Assembly (NCBI RefSeq): GCF_902506495.1
Contig: NZ_LR733264.1
Location: 1,601,312 to 1,665,311 of the forward strand
DNA length: 64,000 bases
Origin: Pseudomonas sp. 8O
GTDB taxonomy: Bacteria; Pseudomonadota; Gammaproteobacteria; Pseudomonadales; Pseudomonadaceae
Direction: 5' to 3'
The stretch's first letter is position 1. The number at the start of each line of letters is the position of its first letter. Below, piece after piece: positions 56,383-64,000 of this stretch. The notes under the pieces were generated by a model. The model saw nothing but the letters and a program-made list of their open reading frames with translations, was not told the DNA's origin and did not search any database. The position numbers and the translations under genes were made by a program.

Positions 56383-57393
56383 CTACGGATCAAGCTCGGC
56401 CTGCACCTTGCGTGGCAGCACGGAGAGGAAGTTGTCACGCGCCACCTTGTGCGCCACATCCTCTGGCAGCGCATCGAGGAAAGGGTCGAAACCCTTCATG
56501 TACTCGCCCAGGCTGCCGAAACGGCCGACCACATCCGAGCCCAGCATGAAGCGCTCCGGGTAACTGCTGACCAGATGCACCCACTGCGGATCAGGCGTGC
56601 CGTTTTCGTCCAGCAGGTAGGGACGCAGCATGGTCCAGGACAGATCGATATAGAGGTTCGGGTATTGGCCGAGCATGCGTTCGACCGTCTCCAGCAGGAA
56701 GTCGAGCTTCTCCTGATGACGATGAATCTCGGCACTGGTACCAGCATGCGCCCAGATGAAACGCACATGCGGATGATTGCGCAGCGGCGCCTCGATCTCT
56801 TCCAGATAAAGCGGATTGCGCTCGCGCTTGGAAGTGATGTTCGAATGCAGCATCACCGGCAGGTCATATTCGGCAGCCAGATGGAAAACCCGCGCCAGCG
56901 CCTCGTTGTTGGCGCGCGGTGCGCTGCCGTGAATCAACGCGGTGAGATCGTCGTGACGAGTGAAGACCTCACCGATGCCCTGCCAAAGGCCGGGATCGAG
57001 CTCCAGCATGCGGCGGATATGCGCATCGGCGTTCTTGTCGTTGGGGTTGAAGCCGGAAAGAAACGGATGGAAGCGTTTACGCTGCTCGGCGGGCAGACGC
57101 TTGTAGGCGGCGGCGATGAACACGTCGGTAGCGCTGTACCAATAGGCATTGGCGTCATCACCGGCGTAATAACGCGGACGCCTGGGCTCGTCCTCATCCC
57201 ATTTCTTGGCCACCGGAATGCCGGAGAACATCACATGATCGACGTTGTTTTCCGCCATTTTCTCCAGCAGTTCGTCCATGCCGGCGCTTTCCTGGAAGAA
57301 GTCCACGTAATGCAGGTGGGCGTCGCTGTAACGGTATTCGCGGGCTTGAGCGCTGCAGACGATAGCGGCACTGAGCGCGAGTATCCATGGCAT
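56383..57393 (-). CDS. Exported amidohydrolase-2-like metal-dependent hydrolase
   Basis: The protein of about 336 residues has a signal peptide (MPWILALSAAIVCSAQA) followed directly by SDAHLHYVDFFQ with the HxH metal motif. Further TIM-barrel metal ligands are in VMLHSN and IWAHAGT, and the catalytic Asp in MLGSDVVGR. This is the amidohydrolase-2/decarboxylase superfamily. Periplasmic location is unusual but supported by the signal. The start is uncertain (57441 is an alternative); the frame is open to 57726. The 247-bp gap 57394-57640 shows no gene. Confidence 0.8.
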   Translation of the reverse strand: MPWILALSAAIVCSAQAREYRYSDAHLHYVDFFQESAGMDELLEKMAENNVDHVMFSGIPVAKKWDEDEPRRPRYYAGDDANAYWYSATDVFIAAAYKRLPAEQRKRFHPFLSGFNPNDKNADAHIRRMLELDPGLWQGIGEVFTRHDDLTALIHGSAPRANNEALARVFHLAAEYDLPVMLHSNITSKRERNPLYLEEIEAPLRNHPHVRFIWAHAGTSAEIHRHQEKLDFLLETVERMLGQYPNLYIDLSWTMLRPYLLDENGTPDPQWVHLVSSYPERFMLGSDVVGRFGSLGEYMKGFDPFLDALPEDVAHKVARDNFLSVLPRKVQAELDP

Positions 57394-57640
57394 CGTTCGA
57401 GATGTGAGCAAGGCGAGTCCTCCTGACGGTACGAGCAGCATAGACCGCCGAGCGGCCCGGCAAGTTCGGAGATCACCCCACGCCATTCGCATCAGCGCCC
57501 CCAAAAGAAGCAGGCAATCAGGGGCTGCACCAAGCGGGAACATTAATAGCTGGCTAACGGCCTGAAACGGCCATGGGCACGTCAGCCGATGATGGCACCT
57601 GGCTTGCAGTGACTCAGGCAGACCAGACAGGGGAATCATC

Positions 57641-59035
57641 ATGTTGCAGTTGCTGCGCAAGCCAGCCCGCAAGGCCCAGGACGAGGCCGCATTGGACGCT
57701 CTGTTCCAACAGCACGACCTCACCATTCGCCTCCCGGAACACTATCAATGGATGACTCGCCTGAACGATTTCAGCGCAGGTCTCCAGCAACGCATTCGTG
57801 CCAGCCTCGGCGCCGCCGTCGGCATCGCCGCGCATGCGCCACAACTGGCGCGCATTGCCGCTGCCAACCAACAAAGCGGGCAGACGCTGGCACAGTCCTC
57901 GGAGTTGATCGCCAGCGCCAGCGAGCAGGTCACCACCACACTGGACGCCGAACTGGTGCCCGGTGCTGGCGAAGTCGCGCGCTTGTCCGCCGAGGTTTCC
58001 GCCACCCTCAACCAATGCCAGCAAAGCGGCCAGGCGGTGTTGCGCCAGGTCGAAGTGATCGACTCCAGCGAGGCGCAACTGGCTCAGGTGATCCAGCAAC
58101 TGGCCGGACAGCTCGATGAAGTGAGCAAGGTCATCGGCGTGATTGCCAGCATCTCCCAGCAGACCAACCTGCTCGCCCTGAACGCCGCAATCGAGGCCGC
58201 TCGCGCGGGTGAACATGGTCGCGGCTTCGCCGTGGTCGCCGAGGAAGTGCGGCGTCTGGCCGGTCATACCACCGATGCCACCGGCCAGGTCAGTGGCATC
58301 ATCGAGCGCTTTCGCGAAGGCATGCAGCAGCTCGGCGATGCCGGCCAGCACATGAACCAGGCCGTGGCCGACGGCCGCACCGGTATTCTCGCCGTCAGCG
58401 GCGGGCTGGACAGTACGCGCCAGGCCATGGATCGCCTGGACGCTCAGGTCGGCCAGATCGCCGCAGGCACGGAGCAGATCGGCCAGGCCGTGCGCTCGAT
58501 CAATGGCGATGTACAGAACATCGCCCAAGTCGCCAGTGAACTGCTTGGCAAGGCCGGCCAGGTGCTGCATCACAGCAAGGCCGTGCGCGAAGACGGTGAT
58601 CGCCTGCTCGCAGGGCTCGGCGACTTTCGCCTGGAAATTCACGCAGCCGTGCGCGCCAGCGTCGAACAACTGGCCAAACGTACCGAGCTGGTCAGCGACA
58701 TGACGGCGGCCGAACGACTGCTTGCCGATACGCTGGCGCGCGACAGCCGTTTCGAGCTGTTCTACCTGGTAGATAGCCGCGGCGTACAGATTTCCGAGAA
58801 CATCTTCGCCGCCGATGTGGCCCACGGTGAGGGTGCCAGCTGTCGCGGCCACGACTGGAGCCAGCGCCCCTGGTTCCGCGCCGTGGCCGAGCGAATGGAG
58901 AGCCATATCACCCAGGTCTACCGTTCCTCGGCGACGGACGATTTCTGCTTTACCGTTTCAGTCCCCATTGTCGATGAGCGAGGCCAACTGCTGCGTGTGC
59001 TGGGAGCGGATGTGAGGCTCTCGGCGCTGGTGTGA
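57641..59035 (+). CDS. Soluble chemoreceptor with C-terminal PDC/Cache-like sensor domain
   Basis: The 464-residue protein has no membrane segment. Residues about 55-335 form the chemoreceptor coiled coil with tip [20 protein letters not shown]. The C-terminal 115 residues look like a PDC/Cache or PAS-like fold: [43 protein letters not shown] and GADV. Signalling domain first and sensor last, with both cytoplasmic, is the reverse of standard receptors. AGGGGA lies 7 nt before the ATG. Ligand unknown. Confidence 0.85.
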   Translation: MLQLLRKPARKAQDEAALDALFQQHDLTIRLPEHYQWMTRLNDFSAGLQQRIRASLGAAVGIAAHAPQLARIAAANQQSGQTLAQSSELIASASEQVTTTLDAELVPGAGEVARLSAEVSATLNQCQQSGQAVLRQVEVIDSSEAQLAQVIQQLAGQLDEVSKVIGVIASISQQTNLLALNAAIEAARAGEHGRGFAVVAEEVRRLAGHTTDATGQVSGIIERFREGMQQLGDAGQHMNQAVADGRTGILAVSGGLDSTRQAMDRLDAQVGQIAAGTEQIGQAVRSINGDVQNIAQVASELLGKAGQVLHHSKAVREDGDRLLAGLGDFRLEIHAAVRASVEQLAKRTELVSDMTAAERLLADTLARDSRFELFYLVDSRGVQISENIFAADVAHGEGASCRGHDWSQRPWFRAVAERMESHITQVYRSSATDDFCFTVSVPIVDERGQLLRVLGADVRLSALV

Positions 59036-59094
59036 TCGGTGCCGACTGGGCTAGGCTGGCCGCTGTCGATTCGTCACACCTCAAGGGAAGCGCC

Positions 59095-59496
59095 ATGATC
59101 CGCATTCATAACAACAAGGGCCTGCAGCAGCAGATCGAAATCGGCTCGCACCTGCTCACCGGCGACGTCTCGCCCGAGCAGGGCGGGGATGGCGCCGGAC
59201 CGGAACCGCACGATCTGTTCGACGCAGCCCTCGGCACCTGCAAGGCCATGACCCTGCTGCTCTATGCGCGCCAACGCGGCCTGCCGCTGGAAGGCATCGA
59301 CGTGCACGTCGAGCGTGACGACAGCGAGGAGCGCCAGGGCAACTACCGCCTGATCGTCGATCTGGCGCTCAAGGGGCCATTGGACGAGACACAGCGCCAG
59401 CAACTGCTGCGCGTGGCGGACAAATGCCCGATCCACAAGCTGATGACCACCACCGACATCCAGGTCGAAACCCGCCTGGCGGGAGCTCCGGCATGA
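59095..59496 (+). CDS. OsmC family protein
   Basis: The 133-residue OsmC/Ohr-fold protein has the two conserved Cys regions ALGTCKAMTLLLYARQRG and DKCPIHKLM that form the peroxidatic pair in thiol peroxidases. It also has the PEPHDLFDAAL lead-in. OsmC proteins reduce organic hydroperoxides. AAGGGA precedes ATG 59095, which excludes the frame from 59032. It overlaps the pirin gene by 4 nt (ATGA). Confidence 0.88.
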   Translation: MIRIHNNKGLQQQIEIGSHLLTGDVSPEQGGDGAGPEPHDLFDAALGTCKAMTLLLYARQRGLPLEGIDVHVERDDSEERQGNYRLIVDLALKGPLDETQRQQLLRVADKCPIHKLMTTTDIQVETRLAGAPA

Positions 59497-60353
59497 GCGA
59501 GTTGCAGCTGATCCGCCCGCGCGCCGAGGACATTTCCGGCCAACCGATTCTGCGTCCCCTGCCCTCGGCACGCTTTCGCAGCATCGGCCCCTTCGTGTTC
59601 TTCGATCACATGCTGGAGCATGACTACCCGGCCGGCAAAGGCATGAACATTGCCCAGCATCCGCATATCGGCTTGTCCACCCTCACCTACCTGTTCGAGG
59701 GCCAGTTGCAGCACAAGGACAGCCTGGGATCGGACCAGTTGGTGGGCCCCCGCGATGTCAGCTGGATGACCGCAGGGCGCGCCGTCGCCCATGTCGAACG
59801 TACGCCGCCCGAGCAGCTCGGGCATAACAAGCGAGCGCACGGCCTGCAGGTCTGGCTGGCCTTGCCGGAAGCCGAGGAACAGTGCGAACCGGCTTACAGC
59901 CATCACCCAGCCGCTTCGCTACCCCGCAGCGAGGCCATGGGCGTGCAGATCACCCTGATCGCCGGCAGTGGCTTCTGCCTCGAATCGCCGGTGCCGGTTC
60001 GCTCACCGACCCTTTATGCCGAGCTGCGCCTGGCCGTCGGTGCCAACCTGCTGATACCCGCCGAACACAGCGAACGAGCCCTGTACCTCATCGATGGCGA
60101 AGCGGAGCTGGATGGCGAGCCCTTGCCCCGGCATACCATGGCGGTCATCCCTGCAGGCGAAACGCCCGTTCTCAGTGCCTGCGGCGAATGCCACCTGGCC
60201 CTGATCGGCGGCGAACCCATCGGCCCACGACGGATCAACTGGAACTTCGTCGCCACTACGCCGGAGCTTATCGACCAGGCGCGCCAGCGCTGGGCAGCGG
60301 GCGACTGGCCGCAGGTGCCAGGTGAAACCACGCGCATCGAATTGCCGCGCTGA
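59493..60353 (+). CDS. Pirin family protein
   Basis: The 286-residue bicupin protein has the pirin N-cupin signatures SIGPFVFFDHMLEHDYP, MNIAQHPHIGLSTLTYLFEG (metal His) and GLQVWLALP. Bacterial pirins may be quercetinase-like dioxygenases or regulators. Overlap with osmC (ATGA) indicates a two-gene operon, possibly for oxidative stress. A hairpin (60370-60389) follows the stop. Confidence 0.9.
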   Translation: MSELQLIRPRAEDISGQPILRPLPSARFRSIGPFVFFDHMLEHDYPAGKGMNIAQHPHIGLSTLTYLFEGQLQHKDSLGSDQLVGPRDVSWMTAGRAVAHVERTPPEQLGHNKRAHGLQVWLALPEAEEQCEPAYSHHPAASLPRSEAMGVQITLIAGSGFCLESPVPVRSPTLYAELRLAVGANLLIPAEHSERALYLIDGEAELDGEPLPRHTMAVIPAGETPVLSACGECHLALIGGEPIGPRRINWNFVATTPELIDQARQRWAAGDWPQVPGETTRIELPR

Positions 60354-60369
60354 GACCGCTGTTCAAACA

Positions 60370-60389
60370 CAGGCGCTGAAAGGCGCCTG
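60370..60389 (+). terminator. Hairpin after the pirin gene
   Basis: A 7-bp stem CAGGCGC/GCGCCTG with a 6-nt loop is followed by CCGTTCGT. It is a weak terminator candidate just before the next gene. Confidence 0.4.
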
Positions 60390-60411
60390 CCGTTCGTAAA
60401 GGATTGCCATC

Positions 60412-61224
60412 TTGCCCCTGTATCGCACGCTCGCTGGCCTGCTGCTGTTGCCCACGTTGGCCCTGGCCGACCTACCCAGTTTCGAGCCTGAGCCCGGGCA
60501 GCATGCCCAGGTACAACAGCACGGCGAACGCTATTTTCTGCAACAACCCGACGCTAGCCGCCTGGAACTGAGCATCCCCGAAGGCAACGACGCAGAAGCG
60601 CCGAGCTTCGCCGTCGAGGACTACGACTTCGACGGCCACCCGGATCTGGCGATCAGCGTGCCGGCCGGGATGGTCAACTCCGCCTACCACGTTTACCTCT
60701 ACCGCCCGCTCCTACAACGCTTCGAGCGGTTGGAGATGGCGCCGACGCTGATGGAACGCGTCAATTGCTCATGGCTGTCGGAGCTGCAGCCCAACAATGA
60801 GGAGCGGGCGCTCTACAGCCACTGCCGAAGCGGGCCACGCTGGTACTACGACGCCTACCGCTTCGATGAGTCCGGTGCCCCCTGGCTGTACAAAACGCTG
60901 CAGGTGCGCCACGACTACGATCCGGATGCATCTGTGTTTTTCCCGGTGTTCGAGAAGACACTCGACCCTCAAGGCCGGGTCATTGCCAGCCGCGCGCTCG
61001 ACGATAATGATCAGCCACTCACCTGGACGGTGCCCGCTCCGCGCCTTTACCTCCACGAACGACCGGAAGAAAACAGCCGGAGCAAGGCTTACCTGATCGC
61101 AGGGGACGTCTGCGAAGTCCTGGATCAACAGGGACGCTGGCTACAGATTCGCTACGCCTCGCGCAAGGGACCTCTGGAGCGCTGGGTTTCACTTGATGAA
61201 GCCTATGCCCAGGCTCAACCCTGA
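60412..61224 (+). CDS. Exported protein with XAC2610-like and SH3-like parts, TTG start
   Basis: The 270-residue protein has a signal peptide (LAGLLLLPTLALA). The beta-rich region includes VEDYDFDGHPDLAISVP, an Asp-rich calcium-loop-like motif also seen in FG-GAP/XAC2610-type proteins. The C-terminal segment of about 60 residues (LYLHERPEENS to GPLERWVSLDEA) resembles an SH3-like domain. The start is TTG with AAGGA 8 nt upstream, since no ATG or GTG precedes the signal peptide. Function unknown; periplasmic. Confidence 0.72.
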   Translation: MPLYRTLAGLLLLPTLALADLPSFEPEPGQHAQVQQHGERYFLQQPDASRLELSIPEGNDAEAPSFAVEDYDFDGHPDLAISVPAGMVNSAYHVYLYRPLLQRFERLEMAPTLMERVNCSWLSELQPNNEERALYSHCRSGPRWYYDAYRFDESGAPWLYKTLQVRHDYDPDASVFFPVFEKTLDPQGRVIASRALDDNDQPLTWTVPAPRLYLHERPEENSRSKAYLIAGDVCEVLDQQGRWLQIRYASRKGPLERWVSLDEAYAQAQP

Positions 61225-61281
61225 AACCTCACCCTGTGAATACACGGCAACGCCTTCGCAGTTTTTTGTTACCTGTGCGTG

Positions 61282-61307
61282 ATCCAGAAGCTCAGTAGCC
61301 GGGTATA
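61282..61307 (+). promoter_or_regulatory. Candidate ECF promoter of the sigma/anti-sigma operon
   Basis: ATCCA (61282-61286), 14 bp, then GGGTATA (61301-61307), 36 bp before the sigma start. The same boxes with the same spacing occur at 62678-62703. The pattern has the -35/-10 geometry of ECF promoters and suggests autoregulation. Confidence 0.6.
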
Positions 61308-61343
61308 AGCTGCATGCGGATTTTTCAGGCCAACGGATGACCC

Positions 61344-61892
61344 ATGGCAGATCGCGAGTTCGATTACGAAAGTACCCTGGAAGCCTGCGCACGCGGCGAC
61401 GAACGTGCCTTCCAGACGCTCTACCGGCAAGAAGCCGGGCAATTGCTCGGCCTGGCCATCAGCATGCTGGGCCGGCGGGACATTGCCGAGGACTGCCTGC
61501 ACGACGCCTTCGTGCGCATCTGGCAGCACGCCGCGCGCTATCGGCGCGAACTGGGCAGCGGCCGCGCCTGGGTGCACAGCATCTTGCGCTACCGCGTGCT
61601 CAATGCCTTGCGCAGTGGCAACCGGCATGCCGAAGTGGACGATGACTTCATCGAGCGTGTGCTCGACGACAGCCCGCAGGCCGAAGCGCAAACGCTGGAG
61701 CAATCCGAGCAGCGCCTGTTGCGTAGTTGCCTGCAGCGCCTGGAAAAACCGCGCCGCCATCCGATTCTGCTGGCGTTCTACCGGGGTCTGACCCACGAGC
61801 AGATCGCCAGCCGCCTGAGCACACCGCTGGGCACCATCAAAGGCCGTATCCGCGCCGGCCTGCGCGCGCTGCAGGAGTGTCTGCAAGCATGA
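61344..61892 (+). CDS. ECF-type RNA polymerase sigma factor
   Basis: The 182-residue sigma factor has region 2 (about 25-95: AEDCLHDAFVRIWQHAARYR, the -10-binding helix) and region 4 (about 125-180: LAFYRGLTHEQIASRLSTPLGTIKGRIRAGLRALQ, the -35 helix-turn-helix). This SigK/RpoE-type pattern goes with an RskA-like anti-sigma, which overlaps its end by 4 nt (ATGA). It likely directs its own transcription and that of the DUF4394 gene. Confidence 0.92.
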   Translation: MADREFDYESTLEACARGDERAFQTLYRQEAGQLLGLAISMLGRRDIAEDCLHDAFVRIWQHAARYRRELGSGRAWVHSILRYRVLNALRSGNRHAEVDDDFIERVLDDSPQAEAQTLEQSEQRLLRSCLQRLEKPRRHPILLAFYRGLTHEQIASRLSTPLGTIKGRIRAGLRALQECLQA

Positions 61893-62602
61893 TTACGCAC
61901 GATCCCGAAGAACGCCGTGCCCTGATTGGCGAGTACCTGCTCGGCTTGCTCGACGAACATGAAGCAGCCGAGGTGCGCCAACTGCTCGAAGAGGATGAGA
62001 GTGCCGCCCGTATGGCCCTGGAATGGGAACGGCACTTTCTCGAACTGAGCGACCGGCTACCGGCACATGCACCCTCCCCGGCACTCTGGGTACGCATTCG
62101 GCAGAGCCTGGGTCTACTCGACGAGCCTCGCTCGAGCCCGCTGGCCAACTGGTGGAACAGCCTGCTGACCTGGCGCCTGACTGCCGCCGCGCTGGCCGTT
62201 GCCCTTTTGCTTGCCGTGCTGATGCCGCTGTTGCGCGCCCCGGATATCGCTGGCGAACGCTTTACCGTGGTGCTGCAGCAGCCGGGCGAAGCGGCCAAGC
62301 CGGGTTGGGTGATCCAGGTCGGTAGCGATGGCACGCTCTCGCTCGACCCGCTGGTCGCGGATCAGATCCCAGAAGGCCGCGCCTTGCAATTCTGGACGCT
62401 GATCGACCCAGCCGACGGTCCACGTTCGCTGGGTCTGGTCGAAGCCGGCCAGCCACTGCGTGTGCCTGCCGAGCAGATCGGTGCCGTACAGGCCGGCCAG
62501 TTGTTCGAGCTGACCCTCGAACCTGAAGGCGGCTCGCCATACAACCGACCTAGTGGTCCGGTGCTTTACATCGGTCGCGCCGTGCTGGCCAGCGCCAACT
62601 GA
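61889..62602 (+). CDS. RskA-like membrane anti-sigma factor
   Basis: The 237-residue protein has an N-terminal cytoplasmic anti-sigma segment (ALIGEYLLGLLDEHEAAEVRQLL, typical of zinc-free RskA), one membrane helix (LTAAALAVALLLAVLMPLL, about 95-113) and a periplasmic RskA/DUF domain of about 120 residues. It holds the sigma factor at the membrane until an envelope signal arrives. Its ATG overlaps the sigma stop. A strong hairpin at 62607 follows. Confidence 0.88.
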   Translation: MITHDPEERRALIGEYLLGLLDEHEAAEVRQLLEEDESAARMALEWERHFLELSDRLPAHAPSPALWVRIRQSLGLLDEPRSSPLANWWNSLLTWRLTAAALAVALLLAVLMPLLRAPDIAGERFTVVLQQPGEAAKPGWVIQVGSDGTLSLDPLVADQIPEGRALQFWTLIDPADGPRSLGLVEAGQPLRVPAEQIGAVQAGQLFELTLEPEGGSPYNRPSGPVLYIGRAVLASAN

Positions 62603-62606
62603 GTGG

Positions 62607-62630
62607 GTTGCCGGCCGCAAGGCCGGCAAC
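62607..62630 (+). terminator. Hairpin after the anti-sigma gene
   Basis: A perfect 10-bp stem GTTGCCGGCC/GGCCGGCAAC with a GCAA tetraloop lies 4 bp after the stop and is followed by ATTTGC. It probably attenuates read-through into the DUF4394 gene. Confidence 0.65.
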
Positions 62631-62677
62631 ATTTGCAGCAGCCGATCACCCTCCGAAAAATATTTTCATCCGCCGAC

Positions 62678-62703
62678 ATCCAACGCCGTTCCTCGCGGGT
62701 ATA
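62678..62703 (+). promoter_or_regulatory. Candidate ECF promoter of the DUF4394 gene
   Basis: ATCCA (62678-62682), 14 bp, then GGGTATA (62697-62703), 82 bp before the DUF4394 start. It is identical in both boxes and spacing to the site upstream of the sigma gene. Confidence 0.6.
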
Positions 62704-62785
62704 GCTCACAGGTGTTTCGTCGAGGCACCTGCGAAACCGGCCAACCGGCTTCGTCTCGATGCTGAAACCTTTATGAGGAACAACC

Positions 62786-63565
62786 ATGAAACGCATCACT
62801 ACCCTTTGCACTGCCAGCCTGCTGACCCTGAGCGCAGGTGCCGCCAGCGCCACCGAACTGCTCGCACTGGGCGCCGATGGCAAGTTGTTCAAGGTCGATG
62901 TTGCCAGCCTCAAGGTCACCGCCAGCATGGCTGTCAGCGGAGCAAGCGACCTGCGTGGTCTGGATGTGCGCCCGGCCAGCGGCCAGGTCTACCTCCTCGG
63001 CGGTACCGATCAGCTTTACACCCTGGACGCAGTCAGCGGTAAAGCCACTGCAGGCAGCAAGCTGCAAACCGCGTTGCCAGGCAGTGGCCAGGCCGTGGTC
63101 GACTTCAATCCGGTGGCCGATCGCCTGCGCCTGATGAGCCCGGACGGCACCAACCTGCGGGTAAATGTCGATACCGGTGAAGCGGCCGTGGACGGCAAGC
63201 TTGCCTATGCCACCGACGGTCCCTACGCCGGCAAGCAGGCAAAAGTCGTTGCAGGCGCCTACACCAACTCCTATGCAGGCACGAAGAGCACCGCGCTGTA
63301 CAACATCGACCTGGCCAGCAGCAGCCTGATGCTGCAGAACCCACCAAACGATGGCGTGCAGCAACTGGTCGGCAAGGTCGCCGATGGCCTCAAGGCGGCC
63401 GCCATCGACATCGCCAGCGATGGCATGGGTGGCAACACAGCCTATGTGCTGACCGGCAAGACTCTGCACCAGCTGGATCTGGCCAGTGGCAAGCCCACCA
63501 CTCTGGGCGACATCGCCGACCTGCCGGACGACATCATCGATATCGCCGTACTGCCCGCGAAGTAA
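62786..63565 (+). CDS. Exported DUF4394 domain protein
   Basis: The 259-residue protein has a signal peptide (MKRITTLCTASLLTLSAGAASA) and a repeat-like beta-propeller-type sequence. LLALGADGKLFKVDVASL, LDVRPASGQVYLLGG and NPVADRLRLMSPDG are the conserved DUF4394 segments. It has no known function and is abundant in exported proteomes of some bacteria. GAGGAA precedes the ATG. Its promoter region shares the ECF boxes, so it is probably the effector of the sigma system. Confidence 0.85.
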   Translation: MKRITTLCTASLLTLSAGAASATELLALGADGKLFKVDVASLKVTASMAVSGASDLRGLDVRPASGQVYLLGGTDQLYTLDAVSGKATAGSKLQTALPGSGQAVVDFNPVADRLRLMSPDGTNLRVNVDTGEAAVDGKLAYATDGPYAGKQAKVVAGAYTNSYAGTKSTALYNIDLASSSLMLQNPPNDGVQQLVGKVADGLKAAAIDIASDGMGGNTAYVLTGKTLHQLDLASGKPTTLGDIADLPDDIIDIAVLPAK

Positions 63566-63573
63566 GATGAAAA

Positions 63574-63602
63574 AAAGGCTGTGCCCACTGGGCGCAGCCT
63601 TT
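63574..63602. terminator. Bidirectional intrinsic terminator
   Basis: Stem AAAGGCTG/CAGCCTTT with an inner GCCC/GGGC pairing around loop ACT lies between the convergent DUF4394 and dienelactone hydrolase genes. It has an A-run on one side and TTTCGTTC on the other. Confidence 0.85.
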
Positions 63603-63628
63603 CGTTCAATGCTTGCGCAAAGCAGGCG

Positions 63629-64000
63629 TCACTGCTCGGCGAATACCTCATCGAACAGATCGTTCATCGCCTTGAATGCCCGCGCGGCGACCACCGGATG
63701 GTATTCGTTGCGACCCGGCACGTTGGCCTTGGGATTGGTGAACGAGTGCACAGCGCCGCCGTAGCTCACCAATTGCCAGTCAGTCTTGGCTGCCTTCATC
63801 TCGGCGACGAAGCCGTCTACCTGCGCCTGCGGTACAGCGGGATCATCGGCCCCATGCAGCACCAGTACTGGCGCCTTGATGTTCTTGGCATCTGCCGGGT
63901 TGGGCGTATCCAAATTGCCGTGGAAGGATACGAAGCCTTGCAGCGGTGCACCAGAGCGCGCGAGCTCCAGCACCGTGCCGCCACCGAAGCAGAAGCCGAT
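63629..64000 (-). CDS. Dienelactone hydrolase family protein (5' end cut by window edge)
   Basis: Only the C-terminal 123 residues or so are visible, running from [13 protein letters not shown] (Cys nucleophile of the GxCxG elbow) through [13 protein letters not shown] (Asp) to [11 protein letters not shown] (His). This Cys-Asp-His triad marks the dienelactone hydrolase branch of alpha/beta hydrolases, active on lactones or esters. The start lies beyond position 64000. Confidence 0.85.
   Translation of the reverse strand: MGFCFGGGTVLELARSGAPLQGFVSFHGNLDTPNPADAKNIKAPVLVLHGADDPAVPQAQVDGFVAEMKAAKTDWQLVSYGGAVHSFTNPKANVPGRNEYHPVVAARAFKAMNDLFDEVFAEQ

Overview
The window is a high-GC chromosome segment from a Pseudomonas-type gammaproteobacterium. 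The evidence is the protein families together with neighbour order. I recall the same order from P. aeruginosa for tamB-tamA-GNAT-xthA, for moxR-DUF58-tgpA, for gpsA-DUF4389-sixA-hybrid kinase-fabA-fabB-chemoreceptor, for acyl-CoA ligase-thioesterase-AraC-two hydrolases, and for colR-colS-methyltransferase-InaA kinase. The blocks are assembled differently from P. aeruginosa, so a mendocina/pseudoalcaligenes-like lineage is a guess from memory. No rRNA, tRNA, CRISPR array, prophage or insertion sequence is visible. About 62 protein genes fill almost all of the DNA.

Layout. 1-5.9 kb: the TAM outer-membrane assembly pair (tamB runs off the left edge), an acetyltransferase and exonuclease III. 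6-13 kb: a phosphate-binding-like/OmpA fusion, TerC, an acyl-CoA dehydrogenase with a divergent LysR regulator, DoxX and a lytic transglycosylase. 13-24 kb: a 94-bp inverted-repeat element, TatD, two chemoreceptors, a thioesterase, a CHAD protein and the MoxR-DUF58-TgpA transglutaminase operon. 24-28 kb: flavin reductase, a lipoprotein, the selenium pair selD-mnmH and a patatin. 28-32.4 kb: a very GC-rich adaptor/ATPase/two-permease exporter. 32.5-40 kb: AI-2E-type permease, DUF4892, two hydrolases, LysE, AraC, a thioesterase and an acyl-CoA ligase behind a 24-bp operator-like palindrome. 40-48 kb: sixA, DUF4389, gpsA, a hybrid kinase, fabA-fabB and a chemoreceptor. 48-56 kb: the envelope cluster around colRS. 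56-64 kb: amidohydrolase, soluble chemoreceptor, OsmC, pirin, a secreted protein, an ECF sigma/anti-sigma pair with a DUF4394 target, and a partial dienelactone hydrolase.

Two regulatory observations stand out. First, a 28-bp element, TTGACG-N3-TTTTCACA-N4-TTTGACG, occurs twice around colRS. One copy points into a four-gene operon (LtaS-like sulfatase, PAP2 phosphatase, HCX5R phosphatase, lipoprotein). The other points into the methyltransferase-InaA kinase-dgkA operon. This suggests a single ColR-controlled set of genes that modify envelope lipids and recycle diacylglycerol. Second, ATCCA-N14-GGGTATA occurs with identical spacing upstream of the ECF sigma gene and of the DUF4394 gene. It fits a promoter read by that sigma factor. 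The periplasmic-sensor portion of colS is only about 47% GC, against about 63% just downstream, which suggests allelic exchange of the sensing domain.

Limits: all identifications are by eye from motifs, length and context. No database search was run. Start codons were chosen from Shine-Dalgarno sites, overlaps and signal peptides and are less certain than stops.
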